DNA of 64,000 nt from Protula sp. h YS-2021 (GCA_949752745.1 OX457028.1:3695996-3759995), one strand, 5' to 3'. Positions 21,468-33,311 are shown, counted from the stretch's first letter. The notes: a model not told the origin generated them from the letters alone. A program made the numbers and translations.

Positions 21468-22374
21468 TTACTTTGGTGTCGAGGTACGCTCAACGAGCCT
21501 CTCTAAGAGCGCCAATTTTCTGTCCTCCTGCTCGCGGGCTGCCCTTCGCTCCGCTAGGAACTTTTCGTCACTTTCCTTCAAATAGGAAAGAGTGTTGTCA
21601 AGCTTGCCCAGAATTTCCTTCTTGTAGTCAACTGAGCTGCTTTTCTTTTGTTGCGGTTGTTCATCATTGCTTGAAGCGTCAACATGTTCACACTTCACAC
21701 CAGACCCCGCTGTGCTTTTAGGTGTCGGTGGCCTATTATTTTCTGCATGTTGTCGAATACTTCAGTTCTTTGGAAGGAAGCGCCACTTCTTTCCTTGCGG
21801 GCCAAATCACTTTCGATAGTGCCGCATCATATTTGCCCATTTGTACTCGATGTCATTCCCACTGAAAGGCAGGCCTTTCTTGAACAGACACTTTGAGATG
21901 TCTTCATAAATGTCCTTTTTCTGAATAAAGGGATTGTCAAGATCACCCATGCGGTTTCCCATCATATCCAACAGAAAGTCGGTTGCGACAGCACTCCACC
22001 GTTTTCTGCCTTCGAAACCTGTTGAACAAATATACATTTGTCAAAATCAAAGAAATAACTTGCTTTTGGTGCGTTATGTCTGTGCAAAGCATACAGGAAT
22101 GTGTTATGAAAGCTGGATTCTACGTATTCTACGTAAAGGTTACTGTCTATGGAGATTGCCTGCTAAGTTATCCATGTGCAGTTATTGAGCTTCTCTTACC
22201 TTTCCAAGTGTCACAGAAGGTAGTCGGCTCACTCTTGTGGCTTCCCTCTTCTCTCTCATCTCGGTTATGCAATTGAGGTTGCTCATGTTGCTGATCTGCA
22301 CCCTGCCCTCCCTGCAGATCTACTCGCCTTCGTATGTCAGCAAGTACTTCTTGCTTCTCCGAAAATACGGACAC
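21468..22374 (-). pseudogene. Harbinger Myb/SANT-like partner protein, apparently frameshifted
   Basis: Minus-strand gene convergent on the transposase. Exon 22374-22200 (no in-frame ATG, so a 5' exon is missing) joins by a GTAAGA donor and a CAACAG acceptor to an exon starting at 22018. That exon reads ..TWK|GFEGRKRWSAVATDFLL.. and ..FSGNDIEYKWANMMRHYRK, a MADF/Myb-SANT-like trihelix. Between about 21815 and 21745 the homologous-looking pieces GKKWRF and FDNMQKIIG fall in different frames with stops. The last 76 residues (end 21468) are a charged coiled coil (EKFLAERRAAREQEDRKL). In this transposon class the Myb-like protein binds the ends and imports the transposase. The frameshifts suggest this copy cannot act alone. 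Confidence 0.6.
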
Positions 22375-23790
22375 ATGTCATCATTAACTCATTAGTGCAA
22401 TTTTCTCGTATGCATATTACACTCTGTTTCATCAAGAAAAACTTGGAAATTTTTCATATCTGCAATTATAATATGGGATGCATCGTTATTGACATATATA
22501 GCATTTCATGCCCCTGAAAACATTTGTGTCCCTTCAGCATTTCCTACACAGTTTTAATTATTAAGAGCTTCTCCGTTTTTCCCTTACAACAACACTCAAG
22601 CACCTCCCTTCCTTCTTCTGTCACTTCTCGGTTACATCGGTTATGAGCCCAATGCGATCAGTTCAGTAATGAAAATGAGTGCAACACAATGCAAAGGATA
22701 CATAGGACAGTTCAAAAAGGTGCCTGTTGGCCAACACCCAGGACTTGTTAGTACAGTGGGCCAAAATGGTACAACAGTGCATACGCAGGACTGTAATGAC
22801 TAACACAGCATCAAGAGCCTTACTTAAATATTTACTTCACTCTTTATATGAACAACAATTACGGTGAGTGATTTGTGCAGCTTCAAGCTAATGCTTTTCA
22901 AACCTTCCGGGGAACACATTTCTAAACACATTTCTCTCCCTGTCGGTGAGGACTATGCTGATGACAAGCCCGTCCGCGTAACGAATTTGAGTTTTGCAGC
23001 TGAAACCGCATTTCAATAACAGTAACTGTATGACACTTAAATGTGTAAAAACATGGACACTGACTTTTGAAATCATTTCACGCGAAGTGATTTACATAAG
23101 ACACACCCCTTAGGAATGTACCATTACATGGTGTGGGCAAAACGGGCGATATATGGGAATATTGCCATGAACTGCATGAAGTACTTCAAACACAGCAAAG
23201 CAATAAGTGAAAGAACAGCATATTATGTAATTATGTAATGCAATGACTTTCTTGTGAAAAACAGTGCGTACACTGTTCATAATACACTTGCAAAAGTAAT
23301 ACCTCGTTGCCATTATCACCCAAAAGGTCAAGGCCACACTTTGACTGGCCGCAAAACCTCTGTTACAGATGTCAAAACAAAGGAAACCGGAAACACGTGC
23401 TGACCACGTTTCAATTTGACATGCAACGATATGTCAATGACTTTTTTTTACTTGACAGACATATCTGTCATAAAAGAAACATCAGGCATGATAACTCTGT
23501 TGTAGATATTCGAGTTGTTTATGCCAGCAAAGAGCGAAAAAAAGCAACTTCGCACAGCCATCCCCCACTCCCACCCCACCACAAGTTAGCATTGGATACA
23601 TTAAGCACAGCGTACTGCTGCCATGTTGGAAGTGAATAACGCATGGATATCAAAGCATTTGTTTATGTGATGGGTGTGTACATCGCGTTGAAATGTGGCC
23701 ACTCCCCCACCCCCACAACCCCATTTCAAAATTCAGCCCCTCAGGGTCTACAGGTTCACTGATCTAAGCTCTCATTTTGATAATACACAT
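22375..23790. other. Region without a recognisable gene
   Basis: This may contain the missing 5' exon of the Myb-like gene and the right end of the Harbinger element. I could not find matching terminal inverted repeats. The short frames present are not convincing. Confidence 0.4.
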
Positions 23791-23824
23791 ATAAGCGGAT
23801 TCGTACTTCGACTTTTGCCAAAAG

Positions 23825-24122
23825 ATTTTTGGTTTTGACTGAGTTCAGTTGTGATAAGAAGGTAAATAAATAATTATAAAAACTGGCAAAATCAGCAAAA
23901 TTTGATTTTGCCGGAAACATATCCACATGTTGGCTCAAAAAGGACCTGAATAGTATGTAAAATAGTTTTTATAAGGTGATATATTAGCTTTTTAAATTGA
24001 AAACTGTGCCTGTTGAAAGAAAATTAGAATTTTGATGTTTTTTCCTTATCATTTCTTTATAATTTATCCCAAAAAAATTGCAGTCGAAACGACTCCTCCA
24101 TCGGAAAGAACTGAAAGTACAA
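23825..24122 (+). repeat. ~300-base repeat, copy 1 (inverted relative to 27959-28255)
   Basis: It shares TTTTGACTGAGTTCAGTTG, CACATGTTGGCT, GAAAATTAGAATTTTGATG, TCTTTATAATTTATCC and GAAACGAC...CGGAAAGA with the reverse complement of 27959-28255. The copies are diverged (I estimate 75-85%). Confidence 0.75.
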
Positions 24123-24908
24123 ATTGGCTTATTTAAAAAAGAGCCTTTTCTGAATACAAAAATTTAATCTAAATGGCCACCACCTGTGCTTTTCATACAT
24201 ACAGAAATGCCATTTATCAAGTTGCTAAAATGTGACTGCTTCACCATTAAAATTGCTACTGTTTATTTTTATTGTTACTCACTCTTGAAACGATTAAAAA
24301 TGTGCAGTGAAAGCTTCAGGATAAACAACAAAAGACATAATTTGAGAAAAAAACCTCAAACTGTTGCTCTATGCTCATTCATCTCAATGCAAATGGAGTC
24401 GTTATTTACCAAAAAAAAAAAAAAATCAGTGCACATCCCGCATTAAATGTAAACATTTTTGTGATTGGCTCAGAGTCGAAACTCTTTATTCTTGTATTAC
24501 ATTTCCAAAGATTTTGATTGGTTCATAACTTCATTGCCTGGTCAATTCATGAACGAGCTTTATCAAGAAAGAATTATAAAGATCTTTCGCCCTCAGTGAT
24601 TGTGTGTGTGTGTTGTGCGTGAAACGTGAATCGAATAAACCTGGCAACGAAAAAACAACAGAACATTTGACCAGGAAAAAACATATATCCTTTCTTTTTT
24701 GGTGTAAAACAAAACAACCTGTTCAACAAACACTATATTGTTATCAATTAGCTCAAACGGTACACCACTTTTCTTGACTACAAATGACAGTTATGCACAA
24801 ATCCTTGCATATCGCCCGTCAATTGGGTCCATTCGACTGGTGAATTCCGAAGTCAGAGGCAACAGTGCGCAGGAGAGTCAACTAATACCAGTTAGAGCGA
24901 TCATCAAC

Positions 24909-25628
24909 ATGCCCCCCAAGAACAGAAATGCCAGTGTGGATGAGATAGCGTCTCTTTCCCAACAAATAACTGAACTTAAGGAAAGTGTTCAAACCCTACT
25001 CGAGGGGCAAGCAGCATTGTTATCATTACAACAGACAGTAAACAAGCTGGTCGAGGAAAATAAAAAGAAGGACATCGAAATAGCTTCTCTCCAACAACGA
25101 GTAAGTGATCTGGAACAATACACAAGGAGAGATGATATTATCATCACTCGACTCAAGACGAAAAAAGCCAGCTGGGCCAGAGCGGTGGACAAAGAATCTC
25201 CGGAAAATGATGCTGAGGCACCGGAATACGAGCAGAAAAGTGTAGAAGGCCAAGTCATTGACTTTTTACAGGGAAAAGGGGTGTTACTGTGTGACAGTGA
25301 AATATCTGCCTGTCACACACTTAAAGCGAAAGTGCCCACTATTGTTGTAAGGCTTGTTAATCGGAAATCTAAGGTGCGATTATTATCCGAAGCAAAAAAG
25401 CTGAAAGGATCAAACGTGCATATCAATGAGCACTTGAGTAAGAGTAACGCTGATTTGTTCAGAAGAGCTAGAATTCTAAAACGAAAAAATGTTGTACTCG
25501 CCACGTTCACCAGAAATGGTAAAGTTTTTGTCAAAACAAAGGGGCGAACTCCCGAAGAAGTTCAGAAACTTCTGATCAGGGATGAAAGCGATTTCATGAA
25601 ACATGGTTTCGCCAAGTATCTCGACTAA
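24909..25628 (+). CDS. Retrotransposon ORF1 protein (coiled coil plus RNA-binding fold)
   Basis: 239 aa from MPPKN. The frame is open further upstream to 24738, but the later ATG fits ORF1 proteins better. Residues about 10-75 are a coiled coil (SLQQTVNKLVEENKKKD), ending in the LEQYTRRDDIIITRL motif seen in LINE ORF1 or transposase-22-like proteins. Residues 110-239 resemble the RRM and C-terminal domains (VRLVNRKSKVRLLSEAKKL, NADLFRRARILKR). In this class the protein coats element RNA. The frame is intact although ORF2 is broken. Confidence 0.75.
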   Translation: MPPKNRNASVDEIASLSQQITELKESVQTLLEGQAALLSLQQTVNKLVEENKKKDIEIASLQQRVSDLEQYTRRDDIIITRLKTKKASWARAVDKESPENDAEAPEYEQKSVEGQVIDFLQGKGVLLCDSEISACHTLKAKVPTIVVRLVNRKSKVRLLSEAKKLKGSNVHINEHLSKSNADLFRRARILKRKNVVLATFTRNGKVFVKTKGRTPEEVQKLLIRDESDFMKHGFAKYLD

Positions 25629-25689
25629 CAGCGTACTATGGGTTTTACTTTACTTAGTCTAGTGTTTACTTTTCTTTTGCTTACACACC

Positions 25690-27178
25690 ACCTTGATAGA
25701 AGAAGATCGTCGATGTATTAAATGCCAAAAAAATGTTGGTGAATTTGCGATTGAATGTTCAATTTGTAAAAAGTGGATCCATTGTAATGTATCCTTTCAA
25801 ATGGGCACTTTCCCGGATGAAGACTGCAAAAATTGTTCCTTTGTTTAAATCTGGCAACTGTTCATTGTTCACAAATTATAGGCCCGTTTCACTGCTACCT
25901 CAAATCTCCAAAATACTTGAGAAATTGTTTCACTTGCTTCTTATGTAATATATTGAGTCCAATAACTTATTCTCTGCTAGTCAATATGGGTTTAGAAATA
26001 AAAGGTCAACGTCATTAGCATAAGTCGATTTAACTGAGGAAATTACTGAAGCTATTGATAATAAGAAAGTTACTATTGGTGTTTTTATTGATCTGAAAAA
26101 AGCTTTTGACACAATTAATCATGAATTACTATTGAAAAAGCTTCATTATTATGGTGTTAGAGGGCTATCCAATAAGTGGATTTCTAGTTACCTGACAGGC
26201 AGGAAACAATTTGTAAAATTTAATGCTTCTGATTCTGATATGTTACCAATCACTTGTGGTGTACCTCAAGGATCTATTTTAGGCCCACTCCCATTGGTTT
26301 TATACATCAAAGACTTAGGAAATGTCTCAAATATTCTGAAGTTTGTGCTTTTTGCTGAAGACACGAACTTGTTCCTATCTGGTAATAATATTGTGGAAAT
26401 CTGTGAATCTATGAATGTAGAACTAGTGAATATAAATATGTGGTTTAAACTCAACAAACTGTCGCTCAACGTGTTAAAGACAAATTATATGGTTTTTACA
26501 AATAAGCCTTCTTTTGAAAATTTTACCCTAAAAATTGATGAATATGAAATAGACAGAGTGTATGTAACCAAGTTCTTAGGTGTTCTGGTTGACAGTAGGC
26601 TGACTTGGTCCAATCATATTTTGAATATCAAACAAAAACTCTCGAAATGTACTGGTGTTATATATAAATGTAGAGACATTTTGGTGCGCTACGCACATTA
26701 TACTGTTCTCTCTTCCTACCGTATATATCTTACTGTGTTGAAGTGTGGGGTACTGCTTATAAATGTGCAACCAAATGCATCTCTTTACTCCAGAAAAAAA
26801 TAGTTAGAATTATTTGCAAAGTTAACAAATACGATCATACAAGTTCTCTGTTTCTTTATTTAAAGTTATTAAAGTTTTTATGATTTAGTTGATTTTAGAG
26901 TGTCTACTGTAATGTATAAAGCTTATTTGGGTGACTTGCCCGAAAATATTCAATGTAAAGTAGCTATTAGAGACGCTAACTCGAAATACTCATTGAGAAG
27001 CATCGGGAAATTTAGGACCAAGTATGCAAGAACGTCCTTAAAAGGTCGTTGTGTATGTATTTATGGTATCGCTCTTTTTAATACTTTACCGGATGATGTC
27101 AAAAGTGCAAAAAACTTCTGCATGTTCAAAAAATTGTACAAGAAAAATGTCTTTCTTCAGTATGAAAACAGTCTTTAA
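25690..27178 (+). pseudogene. Broken ORF2 reverse transcriptase
   Basis: It begins with a PHD-like cysteine segment (RRCIKCQKNVGEFAIECSIC..W.H). A frameshift near 25815 leads into KTAKIVPLFKSG...YRPVSLLPQISK. Stops near 25945 and 26020 interrupt it before the main domain (DLKKAFDTINHELL, GVPQGSILGPL). The catalytic YADD-type box reads FAEDTNLF, so one catalytic Asp is replaced by Glu. The C-terminal part (26900-27178) ends ..FNTLPDDVK...MFKKLYKKN. Endonuclease sequence is absent between the Cys segment and the RT, which implies an internal deletion. Confidence 0.8.
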
Positions 27179-27580
27179 TAACGATTAGTAAAGGTACCTG
27201 TATCAGTTCCAAGACGGCTTACGCTTATCTAGAATGGGTGAGGTTTGTTCTAAATGTGGTAGTTCCAGTGTTTTTTCGATGCTATCATGAGGTAAATTTG
27301 GGTTCAGTCTAATGGCGATTTCGTTCTATAAGCATTTGCTTACTGAAATCGCCTTTTCCTCTGTTCAGAAATTTCTATGTAATATTATGATTCATGTATA
27401 TGTATATATATATTTGCTCAGCTCTGTGTTCAGATGAATAAATCAAATTGTTTCCTAAATCTGCTAGTTGTTGCTGATCTGCCGTAAATTACACCACTCT
27501 TTGGCTATTTACATACGTTGTTATGTAACAGGTGACCTCTGGACAGACCGCCGCAGAGGTTTGCTGACGAAGAGAAAATA

Positions 27581-30500
27581 ATGAGTGGTTTAGTGCCTTT
27601 TCCTCCACCCCTACCTCCACCTGTACCGGAAATAAAAGCACCATGCGATCGGAGTGATATGAAGAAACTCGTTTTGCACCATCTTAACCAATCTAGCTAT
27701 TCCGATTACGACTTTGCGGCGTACGAACGCCAACTCCTTTCAAGGTACGATCGGAGTGCCTCCACGGCTACGGGCAGTCGTTTCTTGATGATATGATATA
27801 GTTTCAAGGCCCGATAATTCAAAAGCGAAACTACAGCCGAATTCGGATTTTTCTAAGCAAAGTGACATAAAAGGAAACTTATAAAACGTTAAATTACTGC
27901 ACTCTACTTTTACCGTGCATAAAATAAATTTACTTGTAATGGACAACAATTAATTATTCGTACTTTCGGATCTTTCCGCTGGTGGTGTCGTTTCTATCGC
28001 AGTTTTTTTTGGATAAATTATAAAGAAAAGAGGAAAACATCAAAATTCTAATTTTCTTTGAACATGCACACTGTCGAATTAAAAAAAGCCATCATATGGG
28101 CCTTTAAAAAGTATTTACATGTTATTCGTCCCTTTAATAGCCAACATGTGAACATGTTTCTGACGAAATGGAATTTTGTTGATGTTTTTGCTACTTTTTC
28201 CATCATATCTTTATATCCTTATCCCAACTGAACTGAGTCAAAACGCAATCAAGAACTTTTTAGCATTTTTTTTTCGATCAGGGAGTCTGAGGTACTGATA
28301 CTCAGGAAAGTTCACGCTTCACAGATTAACAAAATGACGTCACGTACTTGAGTCAATTGCAGGCTGAACTGTGCAGGGGAGGGCAGTGATTTTATCTCGT
28401 ATCTAAAACCAGTGCAGCCGATTCTACAGGATGGCCCCAAGTAAGCTATTCGAATTGCTTCTTTCTTTAAGATTTGTTTAAAAGGCCACTCTTGCATGGA
28501 AAGTTACTTTTTAATTCTTAGAATTATGTTATAATAGCAATAAAATGTAGAAAATAGTTCTACTTTGAATTTAATTAGATACAGGTTAACTGCTGTCTTT
28601 ATGAAACGTTATATAATCGTGGAGTTGTTGTTATAGATGTGGTTTAGTGGCTATGTGCATGGCGGCACAGTTACTGTATGACTTGCAGCTAGATGTGGAG
28701 ACGGTCTACGAGCGGGCGCATGCAAAGGGCTTCACAAAACAGGGAGAAATGTTCTCAGGTGAGCTATCTACCGGGAATGTCTCTAAGTTGTCCCGCCCTG
28801 TTCGTCATTTTGGCTGCTTCACTATTTACCCTAGCATATACAACCTTGTACTGTGAAAATATATATATATTGAAGTTGTACAGCGTCGTGTTACTTTTCA
28901 AATCGGTAAAAAAATTGCCAAATTGGCGACTTGTCTAAACTTGCCAATTTGTTAGATAACTCTAATGTAAGACTTAGGTGGTTTCCACGGGAGTTCTCCG
29001 AAACTATTTACCCTGGGCATATGCAACCTTATACAGTGAAAATATATATATATTGAAATTGTGCAAAGTCGTGTTATTTTTCAAAAAATAAAAAATTGCC
29101 AAAATGGCGACTTGTTGTGTCCGGTTGGGGTCTGCGCCTTCGACGATGGCTTGTTTTTTTTTTTTCTAAGTCTTGTTCAACCTTGTGAACAACGTGTGGT
29201 TTTGGTCATCCCTGGTGAATGGATGAAAGGCTCTCATGGAAAATAATCTAATCATGGTTCATCCATGACCGAAGTGTTGCGTTCGATTATTTTAATCCGT
29301 GATAACAAACGTTTGTTTCGTAACGCTGTAGTATTAAAAGTCATAAAGAGAACTTTTAACCGAAACCTGGAATACATGCCTTGACATTGTAGTCGTGGAG
29401 CGAAGAAGCGGGGGTGGGGGGGGGGGGGAGGGGAATTCAGGGTTAGTATCCTCCTCCGCCCCCCCCCCCAAATCTAGAACAAAATAAGACTGTCAAACTT
29501 TGTGTTTTAACATAAAGTTTCACTGATAAACTCGCTATTTCTGGTAAAGTTAAAGTTAGTAAATAAATAAAAAAAAAAAATAGTGACAAAGTGGTATCAG
29601 GTTGGACTTTATGGTTCACTTGTTATAATCTTTGATCTTTGTTATAATCTTTGATCTTGTGTGAATAGCCGCTGAGATGGCGTCATTGGCTAGTGAGATG
29701 CTGCGTTGCCAGGCAACTGTAGTGAGGGGAGAAGACAGACGAGCCCAGATACTGGACGCTATATGTCAAGGTCACGCAGTACTCGTACCGTATCCTTGTT
29801 GACATTAGTGTGACAGTAGTCTTGTGGAAAGGGTGTAAATCAGGGCTGGTAAAAATTTCGAAATTTTTAAAAATTTCATGAAATTTGAAATTTTTGAAAT
29901 ATTTCAGAAATGTTGAAATTTTTGAAATCTTTCAAAGCACATTAGAAAACACACACATTTCCAGGCTATGCGAATATCTATTCGTTTAATTTAACAAATA
30001 CCACCGTCAAAAACGTATAGACAGATAAAATGACTGAACGCATACTGGTTAAAGGCATAAATCGGTTGATTGCATAAAAGTATGTATTTTTAACCGGTAA
30101 TTGCATGCCGCTTTATCGTAAAACCGGATGAAGGCAAAGCTTTTTCTTGTTTAAATAGGAAACACCGCTTAATTGCAGAATTAGGGGTGACTATTCAAAC
30201 ATTGCTAAATTTGAAGGAAACTCGCTCACGGGCGAGAGGTGCTCCGTTTGTTTAGCTAACATACTGTGTGCTATATTTTTGACCTATTGTGTACATATCC
30301 GAACTCTTTCCCCTGTGCCGTTAACAGTGAGACCCTTTCAGCAGTTGCTATAAACCCTCCTGCCTCCCTCCTCACCCCTCAGAAACACCCGCTCAGATAC
30401 CCGGAGTAGATGTGCCAAGGGTGCTATATGCCAGCAACTGCTAGCTTTGTTACTCAAAAGTCATACTTTACGCAGGATTTCTGTTGTTGAATTGTTTACT

Positions 30501-32858
30501 GGTAGACTTATGCCAACACAGTTTGTTAACTGACAACTTAAGATGAATGTCCGTTGATCGGTATCCGTCAGTATTTAGTATTCTTGATGTCCAACTTATT
30601 TCTTATTTAAAATTTTCAAAATATGTGAAATTTTTGAAATTTTTACAGTGAAATATTTCATGAAATATTTCAAGAAATATTTCATTCGAAATATTTCATA
30701 CCAGCCCGGGTGTAAATACTGGTCTTTTTTTCGGCGATTACAAAAGTTTCAAATCACGGTGGATATTCCCGGCTACATTGCACTGGGAAATTTTCGATTT
30801 CCAGGGTGTTACTACTGTGAAAGTGAATTTTGCCTGTATTATGGCTCTGTGATAGCCCCACACCCTGTAAAAACCCTGAAATGCAAAAAAAAAAAAAAAA
30901 AAAAAAAAATACCTTTTACTGGCAGTGCATCGTCTGTGCTCAGAGTAAACCCTTTGGAACGTTACAGCCACAGTGCTCTGTTTTGCGCCAATAGTTAATC
31001 CGTATTTATTTATTCATACATTTATTTATTAATTTATATATGTACTTAGAAGCGGAAATGTAGAATGTATCTATTTTTAAAATCTTGACCCTATCACTTT
31101 TTTTTTTAAATTAATGAGCCCTAGATTATTAAACAGAATATGCACAGTGCTGCTGTTCTGCCAAAGAATAAAACAGTTTTGTTGCTAAGTACTAGAAATT
31201 CATGTTAATATCTTGTTGATTTAACCTTGACCCTTCATCGGCTATTCCGAAATAGTTTCCTTTGTACTGAATCAATCTGGTAATATTCAGTAATATATTG
31301 TCGTGATTTAGTTGGTTGGCACGGGCATTCCTTGACTACGTAGCAGCTACGATCGTGATTCGAACAACGAGCCCTGTACCCGGGGTGGCACCAAAGCGCA
31401 CTGGGCACTCCTCACAGGTTAGTACTGACTGCAGAGGCATCTCATGGGCGTGTAGAGGGAGGGAGGGGGGAGGGGAAGGGGGGTGCTACGATCGTGACTG
31501 TAACAACGAGCCCTGTGCGGGGGTTGGGGGGGGGGCACACTAAAGCACACTGTTCACTCCTCACGGGTAATACTAACTACAGAGACACCTCATGGGCGTG
31601 TGGAGGGGGGGGGGGGGGTGCTACGATCGTGACTATAACAACGAGCCCTGTGCCGGGGTTGGGGGGGGGCACACTAAAGCACACTGTTCACTCCTCACGG
31701 GTATATACTGACTGCAGAGTCACCTCATGGGCGTGTGGAGGGAGGGGGGGGGGGGTGCTGCGATCGTGACTCTAACAATGTGCCCGATACCGGCGGTTGG
31801 AGTTGCCGGGGGGAGGAGGGGGTGGGGGAGAGCAGCTGCTCACGTATATACTGACTGCAAAAGAAAAAAAAAACAAAAAAACAAAAAAACATGACATTAA
31901 GATGATTGGTAAAGATCGAGCCAAAATGGCAATGGCCGGGCTCGTGACGTAAATGACATATCAAAGAGCAAAATTATCACAAACTTAAAACAAGAACGAG
32001 CCCCGAAGCCGATACAGCTGTTAATTCAATGACGTCATACTCATTAACGCGTCCCGGGTTTTGTACGGAAGACATTTTGCACGAATTCTGAGAAATTTTG
32101 AAGATGACAATTTTTAAAACAAAAAATCGAGGCTGTTTATTGCGTAGAGCGGCTTGGGGGGACTGTAGTTTTCCGTTCTGTCTTTCTGTCTATCGACACG
32201 TTTTTGTTAACACACTCAAGCCTATATTTCTTGATCGATTGGCGAAATATTGTACATATAGGTAGTTTGGGTGCTAACAAGGGTTGGTTTTGTAAAAAGA
32301 GCCGGGTGCGGGCAGAGGACATAGGCCCAGCTGAAGTTAAAAATTCACGAATATGATACGATTGCTTAAGAGGTGATGTCAAACCTAACAGTATAAATAG
32401 TGGGATTGTACGCCGGCGGGGAGCGTAGTCTGTTTCACTGACCTACTTGTTCATCTTAATTTTTATCGCCGTGCGCGTAAATCTGATGCCACAAATTTTT
32501 GTTTTCAGGCGTAGTAATACAAATGCAAGAAGGCAGCCTTTCTGAAGAGGTCTTCAGTCAGATAGAACAAGACTCGGAGTGGCCGAACTTACACCGCGTA
32601 AAAAATTCAAAAACACTGAGTAGCTTACCGATGAGTATGATGACGTCATCGCCTCATGTTTATGTCTATGCGTATCAGGGAAAGAGCCAGAGACCACAGC
32701 TATGGGAGATGAGCCATCTGTTGGAGAGTAACGCCCAGCTGGTGACGCCAGATCCGTATATTGTGGAGAATAGGGATCAGTTCAGAGTGCCCGAGTGTGG
32801 CGTAGAGGAGGGACTTAGCAACCAAATTGTTATCCTTGGGAAAGAACGGTCGTTATGA
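27581..32858 (+). CDS. ACTMAP: Actin maturation protease (ACTMAP, C19orf54-like)
   Basis: Six exons: 27581-27744, 28363-28440, 28637-28758, 29669-29789, 31347-31417 and 32509-32858. All junctions are GT-AG, phases agree and the total is 906 bases (301 aa). The product has a Pro-rich N-terminus (FPPPLPPPVP), then the catalytic-Cys motif QDGPKCGLVAM (Cys82), then AHAKGFTKQGEMFS, and ICQGHAVLVPYDRD. The catalytic-His motif GTKAHWALLTG (His180) is in exon 5. The C-terminus has YQGKSQRPQLW and EGLSNQIVILGK. The family removes the N-terminal residue of actin after synthesis, in the cytosol. Human ACTMAP is about 350 aa, so this is slightly short. AATAAA at 33106 is a likely polyadenylation signal, in the interval shared with the convergent sulfotransferase. 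Identification rests on the ordered motifs across six exons. Confidence 0.9.
27959..28255 (-). repeat. ~300-base repeat, copy 2, in ACTMAP intron 1
   Basis: Inverted partner of 23825-24122, lying inside the first intron of ACTMAP. Two separate insertions are more likely than a single 4.4-kb element, because a host exon lies between them. Confidence 0.75.
28823..29118 (+). repeat. ~184-base tandem duplication in ACTMAP intron 3
   Basis: TATTTACCCTRGSATATRCAACCTT and GTGAAAATATATATATATTG, through to AAAATTGCCAAAWTGGCGACTTG, recur at 28823-28938 and 29007-29118. No exon lies in it. Confidence 0.8.
29841..30709. mobile_element. hAT-like MITE in ACTMAP intron 4
   Basis: The ends CAGGGCTGGTA... 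and ...TACCAGCCCGG are inverted repeats, extended inward by AAATTTC/GAAATATTTC palindromes. The 8-base direct repeat GTGTAAAT flanks it exactly (29833-29840 and 30710-30717). An 8-bp duplication with a CAGGG-type end is the signature of hAT transposons. The interior has no transposase. Confidence 0.85.
30884..30909 (+). repeat. Poly-A tract in ACTMAP intron 4
   Basis: An uninterrupted A run of about 26 bases. It may be the tail of an old retroposed insertion, but no clear head was found. Confidence 0.7.
31347..31830 (+). repeat. Tandem copies of the ACTMAP catalytic-His exon
   Basis: The exon 31347-31417 and its following intron are repeated with a period of about 135 bases: copies near 31485, 31622 and 31759. 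Copy 2 (CTACGATCGTGACTG..., ..AAAGCACACTGTTCACTCC..) and copy 3 keep the exon outline, but G-tract expansion inserts residues and the Trp after the active-site His becomes Cys. Copy 2 is out of frame; copy 3 is open (..NNEPC...HTKAHCSLLTG). Copy 4 is badly decayed. The AG acceptor of copy 1 is replaced by G-rich sequence in the others, so they are probably not spliced. Confidence 0.8.
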
Positions 32859-32859
32859 T

Positions 32860-33055
32860 GCCACTAACGGGGGGTGGGGGTGGGGGGGGGGCGTCAGCAG
32901 TGTTTGACTAACAAATATATAGTTGTTCTTTGGTTTATTCTATTCAATTATTATTATTATTTTATTTATTTACTATTATTTGTTATTATTTGTTACTGTT
33001 ATTTATTTTCTCCTTTTTTTCGGGGGGGGGGGGGGGGGAGGGGGTGTATTAATTT
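32860..33055 (+). repeat. G-tracts and TTATTATT low complexity, 3' region of ACTMAP
   Basis: Two poly-G tracts (near 32869-32892 and 33022-33042) flank a TTATTATTTATT-rich stretch. They lie in the likely 3' UTR. No gene. Confidence 0.7.
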
Positions 33056-33311
33056 ATTTTGATAGCCAGGCGAATCTGTTGTTTTGAAATATTGAAAAGT
33101 GTCAAAATAAACCTGGTATGTTTACACCATTTATTGTTTTTATTTTTTGTTTTGGGAGTCAGTATAAAATTGATCTTTACACAAACCAACAAAACAGTAT
33201 TCTGTGATGTACTCCCTCGTCTTTCAAAAATAATTGTAGCAAATCTGAATGATACATTAACCGTGTTTCCCGTTCAAATCTGAATCAATTGAAACCGGAA
33301 TAAAAGTTTTA

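Larger units (their letters stand above)
24430..27480 (+). mobile_element. Decayed non-LTR (CR1/Jockey-like) retrotransposon
   Basis: ORF1 lies at 24909-25628 and a broken ORF2 at about 25690-27178, with AT-rich 3' sequence to about 27470. The endonuclease domain is missing: a Cys-rich segment runs almost directly into the reverse transcriptase. Frameshifts and stops show the copy is dead. It lies just upstream of ACTMAP exon 1. Confidence 0.75.

Noticed and set aside
24989..25534. Minus-strand frames opposite ORF1
   Set aside because: Shadows of the retrotransposon ORF1 with no features of their own.
31494..31769. Gly-rich frame near the duplicated ACTMAP exons
   Set aside because: G tracts in shifted frames of the exon copies; not an independent gene.
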